Shown: positions 46,761 through 58,889, numbered from the stretch's first letter. The stretch: 64,000 nucleotides of DNA from Mycolicibacterium sp. CBMA 234 (GCF_009729415.1 NZ_MPKW01000012.1:75472-139471), one strand, 5' to 3'. Notes: a model not told the origin generated them from the sequence alone. A program made the numbers and translations.

Positions 46761-47648
46761 CTACGTCTCACCCTCGCCGGCCAGCGCGAACCGGTCATCT
46801 GCGGTCTGTTCGACGAGGCCGTCGACCAGCAGCGAATCCAGGGCGCGGTCCCGTTGAGCGGTGTCGGTGAGCCAGGCCACATCCAGCTGGGCGCGGGTCA
46901 CCGGAGATGCGCTGCCGCGCAAGACATCCAGCAGCCGGCCGCGCACCTGCCGGTCGGTACCCGCATATTTCTGCACCGGCCGGACCGGGGTTTCCGACTC
47001 CGGGTATCCGGCTGTTCGCCAGGCGCACGTCGTCAACGGGCACACCCCGCATTTCGGTGTGCGGGCAGTGCAGACGATCGCGCCCAGTTCCATCAGTGCC
47101 GCCGAAAACACATGTGCTGTGCCATCTTTGGGGTGCAGCGCGGCGACGTCGTCCAGGTCTCGGGTGCGCGCCGGGGTGTCGGCCACGCCGCGTACCGCGC
47201 GAGCCACCACCCGTCGCACATTGGTGTCGACGACCGGGACATCCTGCTGGTACGCGAAACACGCTACGGCCCTTGCGGTGTAGGCGCCGACGCCGGGCAG
47301 CGTCAGCAGGGTCTCGACGTCGCGGGGCACCTCGTCGCCGTGATCGGTGGCGATCACCTGGGCGCACTCGTGCAGTCGTTTGGCGCGGCGCGGATAACCC
47401 AATTTGCCCCAGGCGCGCAGGACATCAGCGGCGCCGGCCGCTGCGGTCGCGGACGGGGTGGGCCAGCGAGCAATCCAGTCCCGCCAGATCGGTTCGACCC
47501 GCGACACAGGGGTCTGCTGCAGCATGAACTCGCTGACCATGATCTGCCATGCGGTGACGGTCGGGGCGCGCCAGGGCAGGTCGCGTTGCGCGGTGCGGTA
47601 CCAGCTCAGGAGTTCGTCGACCGGGATGAGAATTTGCCCTGAAGTCAT
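46761..47648 (-). CDS. mutY: Adenine DNA glycosylase MutY
   Basis: Removes adenine opposite 8-oxoguanine. The ATG at 47648 gives 295 residues. Catalytic Glu40 is in VSEFMLQQT, the helix-hairpin-helix is LPGVGAYTARAV, and catalytic Asp141 is in VPVVDTNVRR. Four cysteines ligate [4Fe-4S], spaced C-x6-C-x2-C-x4-C, one residue shorter than the E. coli pattern in the last interval. The C-terminal NUDIX-like 8-oxoG recognition domain of E. coli MutY is lacking, as in mycobacteria. Divergent from canB with a 37-bp gap. Confidence 0.94.
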   Translation of the reverse strand: MTSGQILIPVDELLSWYRTAQRDLPWRAPTVTAWQIMVSEFMLQQTPVSRVEPIWRDWIARWPTPSATAAAGAADVLRAWGKLGYPRRAKRLHECAQVIATDHGDEVPRDVETLLTLPGVGAYTARAVACFAYQQDVPVVDTNVRRVVARAVRGVADTPARTRDLDDVAALHPKDGTAHVFSAALMELGAIVCTARTPKCGVCPLTTCAWRTAGYPESETPVRPVQKYAGTDRQVRGRLLDVLRGSASPVTRAQLDVAWLTDTAQRDRALDSLLVDGLVEQTADDRFALAGEGET

Positions 47649-47685
47649 TGCACGCCCCAAGGGGCATCAGGGCACAATGAGCGGT

Positions 47686-48303
47686 ATGCCGAACTCGAGC
47701 CCGATAAATGCCTGGAAAGCACTGAGAGAGGGTAACGAGCGCTTCGTTGCCGGTGAACCGGCGCATCCGAGCCAGAGCATCGAGCGGCGTACCCAGTTGG
47801 CCGGTGGGCAGCGGCCCACGGCAGTGCTCTTCGGCTGCGCCGATAGCCGCGTCGCGGCCGAGATCATCTTCGATCAGGGACTCGGCGACATGTTCGTGAT
47901 CCGCACTGCGGGTCACGTCATCGACTCGTCGGTGCTGGGCTCCATCGAGTACGCCGTCGATCTGCTGAACGTGCCGCTGATCGTCGTGCTCGGGCACGAC
48001 AGCTGTGGCGCGGTGCAGGCCACCATTGATTCGCTGGACACCTGTCAGGTGCCCGGCGGTTACATCCGGACCATCGTGGAGCGGGTGACCCCGTCGGTCC
48101 TGCTCGGCCGCAACGAGGGGCTGACCCGGGTCGACGAGCTAGAGGCCCGGCACGTCAACGAGACCGTGCAGCAGTTGCGCATTCGTTCGTCGTCGATCGC
48201 CGAGAAGGTGCTCAGTGGCAAGGTCGCGATCGTCGGTGCCACCTACCACCTGGCCGACGGCCGCGTGACCAAGCGCGACCACATCGGCGATATCGGGGAG
48301 TAA
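47686..48303 (+). CDS. canB: Beta-class carbonic anhydrase
   Basis: Zinc enzyme interconverting CO2 and bicarbonate. Zinc ligands are Cys51 and Asp53 in FGCADSRV, with His104 and Cys107 in LGHDSCGA, the same numbering as Rv3588c. ATG 47686 is preferred by homology (MPNSSPINAWKAL); ATG 47677 is also in frame. Length is 205 residues. Confidence 0.94.
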   Translation: MPNSSPINAWKALREGNERFVAGEPAHPSQSIERRTQLAGGQRPTAVLFGCADSRVAAEIIFDQGLGDMFVIRTAGHVIDSSVLGSIEYAVDLLNVPLIVVLGHDSCGAVQATIDSLDTCQVPGGYIRTIVERVTPSVLLGRNEGLTRVDELEARHVNETVQQLRIRSSSIAEKVLSGKVAIVGATYHLADGRVTKRDHIGDIGE

Positions 48304-48407
48304 GGGAGTAAGACTGCCTGGCGGCGTGGCGAATACCACCGCAGTTCACATGCGACACGCCGCAGCAGGTCAGGGCGCACCACGTTTTGTGCCTTTACCG
48401 TGACAAT

Positions 48408-49217
48408 GTGCCGGATCTAGAACCAAATGGCCCGCTGCCATCCCAAATCTATTTCCGACGGCGGATGCTGGCGATCGGTGTCGGCGCAGTCGTCCTGCTC
48501 CTGGTCGTGATCATCGGGGTCGTTGTATTCAGCAACAGCACGGGCGATTCCAAGCAGACCCAGCCCACCGCGAAGACGTCGACCAGCGCAACTCCGCTAC
48601 CGGGTGAGACGCCCGGCGTGAAGAGTCCGATCGAGCCGCCGCCGGGCGCTAGTCCGGCGCCTGTGCCCACGCCGACCTCGGCCGTCACCCCGCCGCCGGT
48701 GCTCAAGGCCGGTGACGACTGCCCGGACACCACACTTGCCGCCAAGGGCATCACCAACCAGCCCACCTACGTGATCGGTGATCAGCCGAAGTTCACCATG
48801 GTGGTCACCAACATCGGCCTGGTCGAGTGCAAGCGCGACGTCGGCGCTGCAGTCCTCGCCGCGTACGTGTACTCGCTGGACAACCAGCGGCTGTGGTCCA
48901 ACCTGGACTGCGCGCCGTCCAACGAGACCCTGGTTCGCAGCTTCAAGCCGGGCGAGCAGGTGACCACCGAGGTGACCTGGACTGGCATGGGCTCGGCGCC
49001 CAACTGCCCGTTGCCGCGTCAGGCGATCGGGCCGGGTACCTACAACCTGGTGGTCCAGCTGGGCAACCTGCGATCGGCCCCGGTGCCATTCATCCTGTCC
49101 GAGGCCAAGCAGCCCGGCCCGGGTGAACCTCCGGCGGGCGAGCCGCCGGCACCTGCGCCCGCGCCGCCGGCCGCACCTGCGCCGGGTGAGCCGACGCCGC
49201 CGGGCCCCGCCAACTGA
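48408..49217 (+). CDS. Membrane-anchored Pro-rich protein (Rv3587c-like)
   Basis: A 269-residue protein with a short cytosolic N-terminus, one membrane helix (about 20-42, MLAIGVGAVVLLLVVIIGVV), a Pro/Thr-rich linker, an extracytoplasmic beta-type domain with two cysteines (DDCPDTTL, VECKRD, plus DCAPSN and NCPLP) and a Pro/Ala-rich tail. It matches the conserved mycobacterial membrane protein Rv3587c; function unknown. The GTG at 48408 (VPDLEPNG) was chosen over 48387. Confidence 0.85.
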   Translation: MPDLEPNGPLPSQIYFRRRMLAIGVGAVVLLLVVIIGVVVFSNSTGDSKQTQPTAKTSTSATPLPGETPGVKSPIEPPPGASPAPVPTPTSAVTPPPVLKAGDDCPDTTLAAKGITNQPTYVIGDQPKFTMVVTNIGLVECKRDVGAAVLAAYVYSLDNQRLWSNLDCAPSNETLVRSFKPGEQVTTEVTWTGMGSAPNCPLPRQAIGPGTYNLVVQLGNLRSAPVPFILSEAKQPGPGEPPAGEPPAPAPAPPAAPAPGEPTPPGPAN

Positions 49218-49219
49218 TC

Positions 49220-50341
49220 TCAGGCCAGCCGGTCGGCGATCGTCGACTCAGCCAACAGCGACAAGCCTTCACGGATGTGGCGGGCCCACATAGAGCCGAT
49301 GCCCTCCACTGACTGCAGGTCGTCTGCGCTTGCGGCAAGCAAGCCCTGCAGCGAGCCGAACGAGCGCACCAGCAGGTCGACGTGCGCGAACTGCAGACGT
49401 GGGATGCCGGCCATCGCGCGGTAACCCCGCGAACTCATCGCTGAATCCTGGGCTTCGGCCGTCGACGGGTAGCCGAAAACCCTCGCGAGCGTGGTGAAGT
49501 CGAGAAGTTCGTTGTCGCTGAGCGCGTCTAGCTCCTCGAGCGTGGCGGTCACCTGATCAGCGGTCGGCGGCTCCGGGTTGGCGTGATAATCGCGGACGAT
49601 GAGCTCACGCGCGGGGTCGTTGTCGCCGACCAGCTCGTCGAGCTGCAGCTTGAGCTGACGTCCGTCGGTGCCGAGCTCGACCACATCGGCATCGATCTCC
49701 AGGCTGATCCGGCGCACCATCTCCATGCGTTGCACGACGGTCATGACGTCCCGGAGCGTCACGAAGTCTTCGATCTCGGCCATCGACAGCTGCTTGCTGA
49801 CCTCATCGAGCCGGAATTTGTACCGCTCCAGCGTGGCGATGGTCTGGTTGGCGCGGGACAGGATGGTCGCCGATTCGGGTACTACGTGCCGCTCGCCGGC
49901 GACGTAGACGGTCACGATGCTCATCGAGTGGCTGACGGACACGACGGGGAAACCGGTCTGGATGGCGGCGCGCTCGGCGGACCGGTGCCGGGTGCCGGAT
50001 TCGTCGGTCGGGATGGACGGATCGGGCACGAGCTGCACGTTGGCGCGCAGAATGCGGGTGAGGTCGCTGGAGAGCACCACCGCGCCGTCCATCTTGGACA
50101 GCTCGCGCAGGCGGGTCGGGGCGAAGCGGACATCCAGGGGGAAGCCTCCGTCGCAGATGGCCTCGACGCTGTCGTCGTAGCCCAGCACGACCAGCCCGCC
50201 GGTGCGGCCGCGCAGGATGCGTTCCAGGCCGTCTCGCAATGGGGTTCCGGGTGCCAGCTTGCCCAGCGTCTCGCGCAGGTTCGGTCGGGCCAGATGCACG
50301 ACATTGCCGCGCCCGGCTCGGGTCCCCGATTTCACCGACAT
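49220..50341 (-). CDS. disA: Diadenylate cyclase / DNA-integrity scanning protein DisA
   Basis: Makes cyclic di-AMP from two ATP. The 373-residue protein has the N-terminal DAC domain with the DGA (SKMDGAVVL) and RHRS motifs, a helical spine and a C-terminal helix-hairpin-helix DNA-binding domain ([18 protein letters not shown]). It follows radA by 33 bp, the same partnership as Rv3586/Rv3585 and in many Gram-positives. Confidence 0.96.
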   Translation of the reverse strand: MSVKSGTRAGRGNVVHLARPNLRETLGKLAPGTPLRDGLERILRGRTGGLVVLGYDDSVEAICDGGFPLDVRFAPTRLRELSKMDGAVVLSSDLTRILRANVQLVPDPSIPTDESGTRHRSAERAAIQTGFPVVSVSHSMSIVTVYVAGERHVVPESATILSRANQTIATLERYKFRLDEVSKQLSMAEIEDFVTLRDVMTVVQRMEMVRRISLEIDADVVELGTDGRQLKLQLDELVGDNDPARELIVRDYHANPEPPTADQVTATLEELDALSDNELLDFTTLARVFGYPSTAEAQDSAMSSRGYRAMAGIPRLQFAHVDLLVRSFGSLQGLLAASADDLQSVEGIGSMWARHIREGLSLLAESTIADRLA

Positions 50342-50374
50342 CGATGCACTCCTCGGTGGTTCTGAGGCCGGGCT

Positions 50375-51769
50375 CTACCCGGTCCGGTCCACATTCTCTG
50401 TGATCTTGCGTAACACTCGCAACGCCGCGGTGATGTTCTCGGCCGGAAGCACTCGAAGGCCCCGCGGCGGCGACTCGACTCCGGTGGGGACCACTGCTGT
50501 GGTGAAGCCGAGCCTGGCGGCCTCGGCGAGCCGGCGCTCCATGCCGGTTACGCGCCGCAGATCGCCCGCCAGACCCACCTCGCCGATGGCGATGGTGGTG
50601 GCCGGCAACGGCAGATCCGTATATGCGGACGCGATGGCCAGTGCCACCGCCAGATCCGACGACGGATCGGTCAGCCGCATACCGCCGACTGTGGACAGGT
50701 AGATGTCGTTGGTGCCGACCGGCAGGTGCGCCCGTTTCTCCAGCACGGCGGTGATCATGGCGGCGCGTGCTGAGTCGATGCCGCTGACCGCCCGGCGCGG
50801 CGACCCGGCCGAGGGGGAGCCGATCAGCGCCTGCACCTCGCCGATCAGCGGCCGCTTGCCGTCCAGGCTGACCGTCACCGCGGTGCCGGACACTGGTGCC
50901 GGCCGCTGGTCGAGGAACAGGCCCGACGGATCGGCCACGCATTCAATTCCGTTGTCGTGCAACATGAAACAGCCGACTTCGTCGGCCGCGCCGAAGCGGT
51001 TCTTCACCCCGCGGACCATGCGCAGTGCCGACGCGCGGTCGCCCTCGAAGTGCAGAACCACGTCCACCAGGTGCTCCAGCGAGCGCGGGCCGGCGATGGC
51101 GCCGTCCTTGGTGACGTGACCGACCAGCACCATCGCGATGCCGGTGGTTTTCGCGGCCATGGTCAGCGCGGCGGTGACCGCACGCACCTGGGTGACCCCG
51201 CCGGTGACGCCGTCAGCTTCGGCGGTGGACATGGTCTGCACCGAATCGATCACCACCAACGTGGGCTGGACTGCTTCGATGTGGCCGAGCGCGGTCTGCA
51301 GGTCGGATTCAGCGGCCAGATAGACGTTGTCGTGAGTGCAGCCGGTGCGCTCTGCGCGCAGCCGGATCTGTCCGGCCGATTCCTCTCCGGACAGATACAG
51401 CGCGCGCCGGTCGGACATGGCCCAGCGGTGCGCGACTTCCAACAGCAGCGTCGACTTGCCCACGCCGGGGTCGCCGGCCAGCAGTGTCACCGAACCTGGC
51501 ACCACACCGCCGCCCAGGACGCGGTCCAATTCGCTGATACCGGTGTGGAAGTGCCTGGTGGTGCCCGGGTCGATGGAGCTGATCGGAACCGCAGGCGATG
51601 AGGGTGCGACGGCGCGGTGCGTCGCGGGCGTCAGTGAGCTCAGAACGGCTACTTCATTGACCGTGCCCCAGGTGCCGCAGTCCGGGCAGCGTCCCACCCA
51701 TTTCGCCGTGGTGTGCTGGCATTCTGAACAGCGAAATTGCGAACGTACTTTCGAACCGGTTCTGGCCAT
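50375..51769 (-). CDS. radA: DNA repair protein RadA
   Basis: Branch-migration ATPase in recombination. A C4 zinc finger (Cys14, Cys17, Cys28, Cys31) is followed by a RecA-like core with Walker [10 protein letters not shown], the RadA-specific KNRFG motif and a Lon-like C-terminal domain ([23 protein letters not shown]); 464 residues. Probably co-transcribed with disA. Confidence 0.96.
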   Translation of the reverse strand: MARTGSKVRSQFRCSECQHTTAKWVGRCPDCGTWGTVNEVAVLSSLTPATHRAVAPSSPAVPISSIDPGTTRHFHTGISELDRVLGGGVVPGSVTLLAGDPGVGKSTLLLEVAHRWAMSDRRALYLSGEESAGQIRLRAERTGCTHDNVYLAAESDLQTALGHIEAVQPTLVVIDSVQTMSTAEADGVTGGVTQVRAVTAALTMAAKTTGIAMVLVGHVTKDGAIAGPRSLEHLVDVVLHFEGDRASALRMVRGVKNRFGAADEVGCFMLHDNGIECVADPSGLFLDQRPAPVSGTAVTVSLDGKRPLIGEVQALIGSPSAGSPRRAVSGIDSARAAMITAVLEKRAHLPVGTNDIYLSTVGGMRLTDPSSDLAVALAIASAYTDLPLPATTIAIGEVGLAGDLRRVTGMERRLAEAARLGFTTAVVPTGVESPPRGLRVLPAENITAALRVLRKITENVDRTG

Positions 51770-51831
51770 GCCGCGAACTTAGTCGTCGGCACCGACAGAT
51801 TGCGGCAGGCTGGACGGCGTGGGTGCGTCGA

Positions 51832-52407
51832 CTATCGACGTCCGAATCCCAGACGCCCGGCCAGCCGTCGTAGTGGGCCCGGTCGGTCGGGTTCGCGGTC
51901 CTCGATGACGCGAAAATCTATGTGTACGGCGACGGGCGAGTCATCGCGGTCATAGGTCGCCAAAATCGGGAATCCGCCGTCGCCCCAGCCGGATCCGCTG
52001 ATGGCGATGTTGGCGCCGGATGTCGGGTCCAGCAGTTCGTTGGCGTAGCCCAGCCCGAAGTCGGTGTTCCATAGGCTGCGGTCGAGCGCGTCGGCACGAG
52101 TCGCGAGTACCGCATCCTCGACCGCAGCGTCGTGGACCGCGAGCAGGCCGTGGTCGGTGCCCGTATACGCGCCGAAACTCGGTACGGGCGGCACCAACAA
52201 TTCGTCGGCATCGCTGAGCAGTGCTGCCTGACCCTCGCGGAATGCCACGCTCAGGTATGCCTGGCGCAGTTCAGGATTGACGTCCTCGCTGACATCGACC
52301 ACCGTCGCCCACACGCGATGTGAGCCGTTGGGCACGGTGAGTATGCAGCCAGCGCTCCTGGGTCCGAACGGATCCCGCGCGATCATGGCGCCAGAGCTGA
52401 TCTGCAC
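51832..52407 (-). CDS. DUF4241 domain protein
   Basis: A 191-residue protein resembling DUF4241: ISSGAMIARDPFG at the start, the central FREGQAALLSDADELL region, and DFGLGYANELLDP with ISGSGWGDGGFPIL near the end. The GTG at 52407 is the first usable start, but in-frame residues continue upstream with no start before the lpqE stop, so the N-terminus may be shortened. It follows lpqE by 67 bp on the same strand. Function unknown. Confidence 0.72.
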   Translation of the reverse strand: MQISSGAMIARDPFGPRSAGCILTVPNGSHRVWATVVDVSEDVNPELRQAYLSVAFREGQAALLSDADELLVPPVPSFGAYTGTDHGLLAVHDAAVEDAVLATRADALDRSLWNTDFGLGYANELLDPTSGANIAISGSGWGDGGFPILATYDRDDSPVAVHIDFRVIEDREPDRPGPLRRLAGRLGFGRR

Positions 52408-52474
52408 CGCGCCGAGTTCGACGACGGTGCACCCCGCAGCACGACCGCTGGTGGCCGCGAGGAACGATTCGAGG

Positions 52475-53065
52475 TTAGTGATGTTCCTCGCCGCCGGCCG
52501 GCGCAGCTGCGCCAGCCTCGCGACGCGGGGCGTTGCCGGCCGAGATCGGCACCGAGATGGTCTTCTCGCCGGCGTTCTGGAACTTGAAGGTGAAGTCGTA
52601 GTTCAGGCCGTTGCTGATCGGCTTGGTCAGCGCCACCATCGCCACGGAGGTCGTCGCGTCCTCGGACCGCGGCAGGGTCTGCTTCTGGCCGTCTGGGCTG
52701 CCGACCAGCAGCACGCCGCCCGCGGGCACCGAGGTTCCGCCGTTCAGAAGCACCTCGCCGGCGTCGGAGGTGACGCTGAGCAGCTTGTCGGCCGTGTCCG
52801 CCGACTTATTGGTCGCGACGAACAGCAGCTCGACCATGGTGCCCGGCTTGACGAAGTCGCGGGTCTGCGGCGCGCGAAGGTACACGTTGCGCAGGTCGAC
52901 GCCAGCCGTCTCGTTGCTGATGGTGGCGGCGGTGCCGTTGACCGCAGGCAGCTGGTTGGCGCTCTGCGAAACCTGTCCAGCGCCACACCCGGTGAGGGTC
53001 ACCGCGGTGGCCAGCCCGAAGGCGGCCAGCGTGACGGCAGAAGCGCGCGATTTCATGCGGTTCAC
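52475..53065 (-). CDS. lpqE: Lipoprotein LpqE
   Basis: Exported lipoprotein of 196 residues matching Rv3584. It has a signal peptide with lipobox LTGC at residues 24-27, a single beta-sandwich domain (VELLFVATNKSADTADKLLSV) resembling the PCuAC copper-chaperone fold without its Met/His motif, and a histidine-ending tail (GGEEHH). The GTG start at 53065 follows AGGAGG at 5 nt. Role unknown; a periplasmic metal link is speculation. Confidence 0.88.
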   Translation of the reverse strand: MNRMKSRASAVTLAAFGLATAVTLTGCGAGQVSQSANQLPAVNGTAATISNETAGVDLRNVYLRAPQTRDFVKPGTMVELLFVATNKSADTADKLLSVTSDAGEVLLNGGTSVPAGGVLLVGSPDGQKQTLPRSEDATTSVAMVALTKPISNGLNYDFTFKFQNAGEKTISVPISAGNAPRREAGAAAPAGGEEHH

Positions 53066-53950
<885 letters not shown>

Positions 53951-53958
53951 ACGCTGGA

Positions 53959-54432
53959 GTGAATTTTCGTATCGGTCTTGGGACCGACGTACATCCCATC
54001 GAGGCAGGGCGGCCATGTTGGCTGCTCTGCCTGTTTTTTGACGACGCTGACGGTTGCGCTGGGCATTCGGATGGCGACGTCGCCGCGCACGCCCTCTGTG
54101 ATGCTCTGTTGAGTGCGGCCGGCCTCGGTGACCTGGGCAGTGTCTTCGGTACCGATCGTCCCGAATGGCGCGGCGTTACCGGCACCGACATGCTCAAACA
54201 CGTTTCTACGTTGTTGACCGCTTCCGGTTTTCGGGTGGGCAATGCGGCCGTCCAGGTGATTGGCAACCGCCCGAAAATCGCTCCCCGCAGGGAAGAGGCC
54301 CAGCAGGTGCTGTCGGCTCTCCTGGACGCTCCTGTCTCGGTTTCTGCGACAACCACCGACGGCCTCGGACTCACCGGCCGGGGCGAGGGTCTGGCCGCGA
54401 TTGCGACGGCGCTGGTGGTCTCACTCGATTAG
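53959..54432 (+). CDS. ispF: 2-C-methyl-D-erythritol 2,4-cyclodiphosphate synthase
   Basis: MEP-pathway enzyme for isoprenoid precursors. The 157-residue protein has metal ligands in GTDVHP and [15 protein letters not shown], and the C-terminal [20 protein letters not shown] start 8 bp after carD. In M. tuberculosis and M. smegmatis ispD lies between carD and ispF; here it does not, and the carD-ispF junction shows no remnant. Confidence 0.95.
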   Translation: MNFRIGLGTDVHPIEAGRPCWLLCLFFDDADGCAGHSDGDVAAHALCDALLSAAGLGDLGSVFGTDRPEWRGVTGTDMLKHVSTLLTASGFRVGNAAVQVIGNRPKIAPRREEAQQVLSALLDAPVSVSATTTDGLGLTGRGEGLAAIATALVVSLD

Positions 54433-54451
54433 GCCGGTAAGCTGGCCCGTC

Positions 54452-55861
54452 GTGACCGAACACCGTCTCGAGGGCCTACGGCTCTACGACACCATGACCG
54501 GTGCCGTGCGGGACTTCACCCCGGTGCGGCCCGGACACGCATCCATCTACCTGTGTGGCGCAACTGTGCAGGGACTGCCCCACATCGGCCATGTGCGCAG
54601 CGGCGTCGCGTTCGACGTGCTGCGGCGCTGGTTGATGGCCAAGGGCTACGACGTCGCCTTCATCCGGAACGTCACCGACATCGACGACAAGATTCTCAAC
54701 AAGGCTGCCGACGCCGGCCGGCCCTGGTGGGAGTGGGCCGCGACCTTCGAGCGGGCCTTCACGTCCGCCTACGACGCGCTGGGCGTGCTGCCGCCGTCGG
54801 CTGAGCCGCGTGCCACGGGACACATCACGCAGATGGTCGAGGTCATCGAGAAGCTGATCGAACGTGGCCACGCCTATGCCGCAGGCGGCGACGTCTACTT
54901 CGACGTGCTGAGTCAACCCGACTACGGCAAGCTCTCAGGCCACCGCATCGACGACGTGCACCAGGGCGAGGGGGTGGCGACGGGCAAGCGCGATCCGCGG
55001 GACTTCACCATGTGGAAGGGCGCCAAACCTGGTGAGCCGTCATGGCCGACGCCGTGGGGCCGCGGTCGCCCCGGCTGGCACACCGAGTGCGTGGCGATGT
55101 GCCAGGAGTACCTGGGCTCCGAGTTCGACATTCACGCCGGCGGCATGGACCTGATCTTCCCGCACCACGAGAACGAGACCGCCCAGGCCAACGCCTGCGG
55201 TGACGAGTTCGCGCGCTTCTGGCTGCACAACGGCTGGGTCACCATGGGTGGCGAGAAGATGAGCAAGTCGCTGGGCAACGTGCTGGCGATTCCCGCTGTG
55301 CTGCAACGGGTTCGGGCTGCCGAGCTGCGCTACTACCTGGGTAGCGCGCACTACCGGTCCATGCTGGAGTTCTCCGAGAACTCGCTGCAGGACGCGGCCA
55401 AGGCATACACCGGCATCGAGGAATTCCTGCACCGCGTGCGCACCCGGGTGGGTGCGGTTCAGGTCGGAACCTGGACCGAGAAGTTCGCGGCCGCACTGGA
55501 CGACGATCTGGCGGTGCCTGCGGCACTGGCCGAGGTCCACGCCGCTCGCGCCGAGGGCAACCGGGCGCTGGATTCGGGTGATCATGGCGGCGCGATGGCG
55601 GCAGCGTCGTCGATCCGGGCCATGATGGGCATCCTGGGCTGCGATCCGCTCGACGAGCGCTGGGAATCCCGCGACGAGACGTCAGCAGCGCTGAATGCTG
55701 TTGACGCGCTGGTGCAGTGGGCACTCAGGAGTCGCACCGAGGCCCGGGAGAACCGCGACTGGGCTGCTGCCGACGCGATCCGGGACCAGCTGAAGCTGGC
55801 CGGCATCGAGGTCACCGATACCGCTGATGGCCCGCAATGGGCCCTGACTGATGGGGCCTGA
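54452..55861 (+). CDS. cysS: Cysteinyl-tRNA synthetase
   Basis: Class I synthetase of 469 residues with HIGH-type motif LPHIGHVRS, zinc ligands in YLCGATVQG and downstream Cys/His ([13 protein letters not shown]), and KMSKS in [10 protein letters not shown]. It starts with GTG 19 bp after ispF and ends 2 bp before rlmB. It is CysS proper rather than the mycothiol ligase MshC, judged by length and the complete anticodon domain. Confidence 0.95.
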   Translation: MTEHRLEGLRLYDTMTGAVRDFTPVRPGHASIYLCGATVQGLPHIGHVRSGVAFDVLRRWLMAKGYDVAFIRNVTDIDDKILNKAADAGRPWWEWAATFERAFTSAYDALGVLPPSAEPRATGHITQMVEVIEKLIERGHAYAAGGDVYFDVLSQPDYGKLSGHRIDDVHQGEGVATGKRDPRDFTMWKGAKPGEPSWPTPWGRGRPGWHTECVAMCQEYLGSEFDIHAGGMDLIFPHHENETAQANACGDEFARFWLHNGWVTMGGEKMSKSLGNVLAIPAVLQRVRAAELRYYLGSAHYRSMLEFSENSLQDAAKAYTGIEEFLHRVRTRVGAVQVGTWTEKFAAALDDDLAVPAALAEVHAARAEGNRALDSGDHGGAMAAASSIRAMMGILGCDPLDERWESRDETSAALNAVDALVQWALRSRTEARENRDWAAADAIRDQLKLAGIEVTDTADGPQWALTDGA

Positions 55862-55863
55862 CC

Positions 55864-56805
55864 ATGGCCGGAAACTCCCAGCGCCGCGGCGCAATTCGTA
55901 AAGAGGGCACCAAGAAGGGCCCGCAGGTCGGCTCCGGCGGGCAGCGCAGGCGCGGGCTCGAGGGCCGCGGCGCCACGCCGCCGGCGAGCCAGCGGCCCAA
56001 CCACAAGGCCTACAAGCAGGCCGCGAAGGTGGCGCGCTCGAATCAGGGGCGGCACAAGAAGACCGACGATGTCGAGGTCGTGGTCGGCCGCAACCCGGTG
56101 GTGGAATGCCTGCGGGCCGGCGTGCCGGCCACGGCGCTCTACGTGGTGCTGGGCACTGAGGCTGACGAGCGGTTAACCGAATCCGTCACGCGCGCAGCCG
56201 ATGCCGGCATCGCCATCATGGAGGTGCAGCGCCACGATCTGGACCGCATCACCAGCAACGGCATGCACCAGGGCATCGCGTTGCAGGTGCCGCCGTACCA
56301 GTACGCGTACCCGGACGATCTGCTGAAGTCCGCGATGTCCGACTCCACCCCGGCGCTGTTGGTCGCGCTCGACAACATCTCGGATCCGCGCAACCTGGGC
56401 GCCATCGTGCGTTCGGTGGCGGCGTTCGGCGGCCACGGAGTGGTGATCCCGCAACGACGTTCGGCTTCGGTCAGCGCCGTGGCGTGGCGCACCAGCGCGG
56501 GCGCGGCGGCGCGGCTGCCCGTGTCCCGGGCCACCAATCTCAATCGGACGCTGAAGGATTGGGCCGACGCTGGACTGATGGTCGTCGGGCTGGACGCCGG
56601 CGGCGACACCACCCTCGACACGCTGGACGCGTCCGGGCCGATGGTGGTTGTGGTCGGCTCCGAGGGCAAGGGCCTGTCGCGACTGGTGCGGGAGAACTGC
56701 GACCACATCGTCTCGATCCCCATGGCCGGCCCCACCGAGTCGCTCAACGCGTCGGTGGCCGCCGGTGTGGTGCTGGCCGAAATCGCCCGTCAACGAAGGG
56801 ACTAG
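55864..56805 (+). CDS. rlmB: 23S rRNA (guanosine-2'-O-)-methyltransferase, SpoU/RlmB type
   Basis: A 313-residue TrmH/SpoU-family RNA methyltransferase. A basic disordered N-terminus (about 70 residues) precedes an L30e-like substrate domain ([21 protein letters not shown]) and the SPOUT knot with [27 protein letters not shown] and [18 protein letters not shown]. Matches Rv3579c. Its stop and that of the convergent phosphatase share the four bases CTAG. Confidence 0.93.
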   Translation: MAGNSQRRGAIRKEGTKKGPQVGSGGQRRRGLEGRGATPPASQRPNHKAYKQAAKVARSNQGRHKKTDDVEVVVGRNPVVECLRAGVPATALYVVLGTEADERLTESVTRAADAGIAIMEVQRHDLDRITSNGMHQGIALQVPPYQYAYPDDLLKSAMSDSTPALLVALDNISDPRNLGAIVRSVAAFGGHGVVIPQRRSASVSAVAWRTSAGAAARLPVSRATNLNRTLKDWADAGLMVVGLDAGGDTTLDTLDASGPMVVVVGSEGKGLSRLVRENCDHIVSIPMAGPTESLNASVAAGVVLAEIARQRRD

Positions 56806-58358
56806 CGGTCGGTGCGGGGCCGCGTCAGGGTGAATTTATCGACTGCCGTCATCTCGCCGAACGGACCAGTCACCGCGTAGTAGGTGGCGTCCATCGACGT
56901 GTTGCCACCAGGCTGGCCGGGGTCGACATCGAAAGCCACGAAGCCGCAGGGATTGTCGCGATCCCGGAAGACGGACCAGGGCGCCGCTTCCTCGATGTAG
57001 TTCGGCGTCTTCCTTCCGGTGCTGGGGTTCATCCCTCCCACGGACATGAGGACGCGGCATCGCGGCTCGGGAAAGAACATCGCGTTCGACGGAATCGACG
57101 TGCCGCCACCACCGATGACCAGATGTACCGTGCCTCTGCTGGTATCGATCGAACCAGATTGTGCATCAACCGGATTCGGCGTCAGGGTGTCGGTCGGTAA
57201 CGTGCCGCGAATAGCATGACTACGTTCGTAGTGGTGCTCGTGCCCGCAGACCACGAGGTCGACGTTGAACCGGTCGAACAGGGGCAGCCAGTTCTCGCGG
57301 ATGCCGAGGTCGGCGCCGTTGGTCTTGTTGCCCGTGGAGACCGCTGTCTGGTGCATGCACACCACAACCCAGTCGACCTCTTTGTTGCTCCGGGTCCGTT
57401 CGAGTTCTTGTTCGAGCCAACGTTTTTGGGCTCCGGCCGAATAGCCGCGCACGTATGAATTACCGCCATCCTGGTAGCACACGTCGTCGTTGGCCAGGAT
57501 GATCACGCGAACCGAACCTGCGGTGAAGGCGTACCACAGGCCGCGGAGCCCCGGATCGGAACCGGAGTCCGGCAGCCCGAAGTAGGCCTGGTAGGCGCCG
57601 TAGCCGATCGGGCCGTTGCCCAACTCGTTCTCGTGATTTCCCGGCGCCGGCATCCACGGTCGATGCCGCGCGGAGCGGGTGTTGTTCTCGAACCATTCCG
57701 ACCAGGTGCGGACCCGGTCGTGAGCGAGGTTGGCGTAGCAGAGGTCGCCGTTGACCAGGTGAAACAGCGGGGCCACCCGCTCAACTGCGGTCGTGATGTC
57801 ACCGGCAGACGGGGACCCGACGTGGTCGCTGCCGAAGGATGCCGCCACCTTGGCGTCCAGCATGGGGGTTGATTGATCGCCGAAGCTGGTGAAACGGATA
57901 GGTGCCCGGCCGCGCGGCGCGGTACGCACTGTGCCTAGCTCAGGACTGGCGCCGTCATGTACGGCGGCGTAGACGTAGTCGGTGTCGGGCGCGAGGCCGG
58001 TCAACCGTGCATGGTGAGCGCGAATCTCGGTGCGTGACGCCGCATCTCGGTAGGTGACGGTCTCGGCTGCGACGGCGTTGCCAACCCCGTCGTCAGGGGT
58101 GCCCACCATGACGTGTGGGTTCTGCACTGCGGCGGCAGTGTGCCAGGACACCACGACCTCGGTGGCCGCGTCGGCGCCGAACTGGGTGTGCAATCCGGTG
58201 ACCGGAGGTGCGCCGCTGCGGTCAGCGCGCTGCCAGAGCATCGGACCGGTGCGCTTGGTCGTGTAGTACCGGTCGGTGCCGGCTCCGACGCCTGCGCCGA
58301 CGAGCGCCGACGTACCTCCCACGATCAGCGTTCTGCGGCTCACGTCCACGACGGCCAT
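56802..58358 (-). CDS. Purple acid phosphatase-like metallophosphoesterase, Tat-exported
   Basis: A 518-residue secreted phosphatase. The N-terminus has a twin-arginine motif ([10 protein letters not shown]) and hydrophobic stretch, then a fibronectin-like PAP N-terminal domain. A metallophosphoesterase core follows with motifs [27 protein letters not shown] and [10 protein letters not shown]. The first motif carries Gln after GD. It probably releases phosphate from organic esters outside the cell; it resembles Rv2577. Confidence 0.9.
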   Translation of the reverse strand: MAVVDVSRRTLIVGGTSALVGAGVGAGTDRYYTTKRTGPMLWQRADRSGAPPVTGLHTQFGADAATEVVVSWHTAAAVQNPHVMVGTPDDGVGNAVAAETVTYRDAASRTEIRAHHARLTGLAPDTDYVYAAVHDGASPELGTVRTAPRGRAPIRFTSFGDQSTPMLDAKVAASFGSDHVGSPSAGDITTAVERVAPLFHLVNGDLCYANLAHDRVRTWSEWFENNTRSARHRPWMPAPGNHENELGNGPIGYGAYQAYFGLPDSGSDPGLRGLWYAFTAGSVRVIILANDDVCYQDGGNSYVRGYSAGAQKRWLEQELERTRSNKEVDWVVVCMHQTAVSTGNKTNGADLGIRENWLPLFDRFNVDLVVCGHEHHYERSHAIRGTLPTDTLTPNPVDAQSGSIDTSRGTVHLVIGGGGTSIPSNAMFFPEPRCRVLMSVGGMNPSTGRKTPNYIEEAAPWSVFRDRDNPCGFVAFDVDPGQPGGNTSMDATYYAVTGPFGEMTAVDKFTLTRPRTDR

Positions 58359-58459
58359 CTTGCCTACGATGCGGCCGGTCGGTCCGGCTGCAACGCCGCC
58401 GGGTCACGAATCGACGTGCGCTGTCCGATTGTTGTTCTCGTTCAGGTAACCGCGCTGAT

Positions 58460-58867
58460 TCAGCGCCGCCGTAGTTCCAAGACCGGGATGATCCGGTCGG
58501 TCCTCGTCTCATACTCGGCGAACGTGGGTGCCTGTTCGACGATGCGGGCGTAGGCCGCGTCGCGTTCGTCACGCGGGAGTTCACGCGCGACGACGTCGTA
58601 TTCGTCGGTGCCGATTTCGATGTGGGCGTTGGGGTTTGCCCGGAGATTATGCAGCCACGCCGGGTTGGCATCGGCGCCCGCGAGCGACGCGACGATCAGC
58701 ATCTTGCCGTCGATGTTGAATACGCCAGCCGGGTTCACGCGTGGCTGACCGCTCTTGGCGCCCGTGGTGTGCAACAACAGCAGCGTCATGTGCCCGAAGG
58801 GACCACCGACTTTGCCGCCGTTGGCGCGGAATTCGGCCATGATCTGCTCGTTCCAGTTGTCTGCCAT
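58460..58867 (-). CDS. Deazaflavin (F420)-dependent nitroreductase family protein
   Basis: A 135-residue DUF385/Ddn-like split-barrel protein with family signatures LLLHTTGAKSGQPRVNPAG and ADANPAWLHNLRANPNAHIEIG. It probably uses F420H2 to reduce quinones or related substrates. 22 bp separate it from the upstream permease gene on the same strand. Confidence 0.88.
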   Translation of the reverse strand: MADNWNEQIMAEFRANGGKVGGPFGHMTLLLLHTTGAKSGQPRVNPAGVFNIDGKMLIVASLAGADANPAWLHNLRANPNAHIEIGTDEYDVVARELPRDERDAAYARIVEQAPTFAEYETRTDRIIPVLELRRR

Positions 58868-58889
58868 GATCGTGCAGTCCTTCCGGTAT

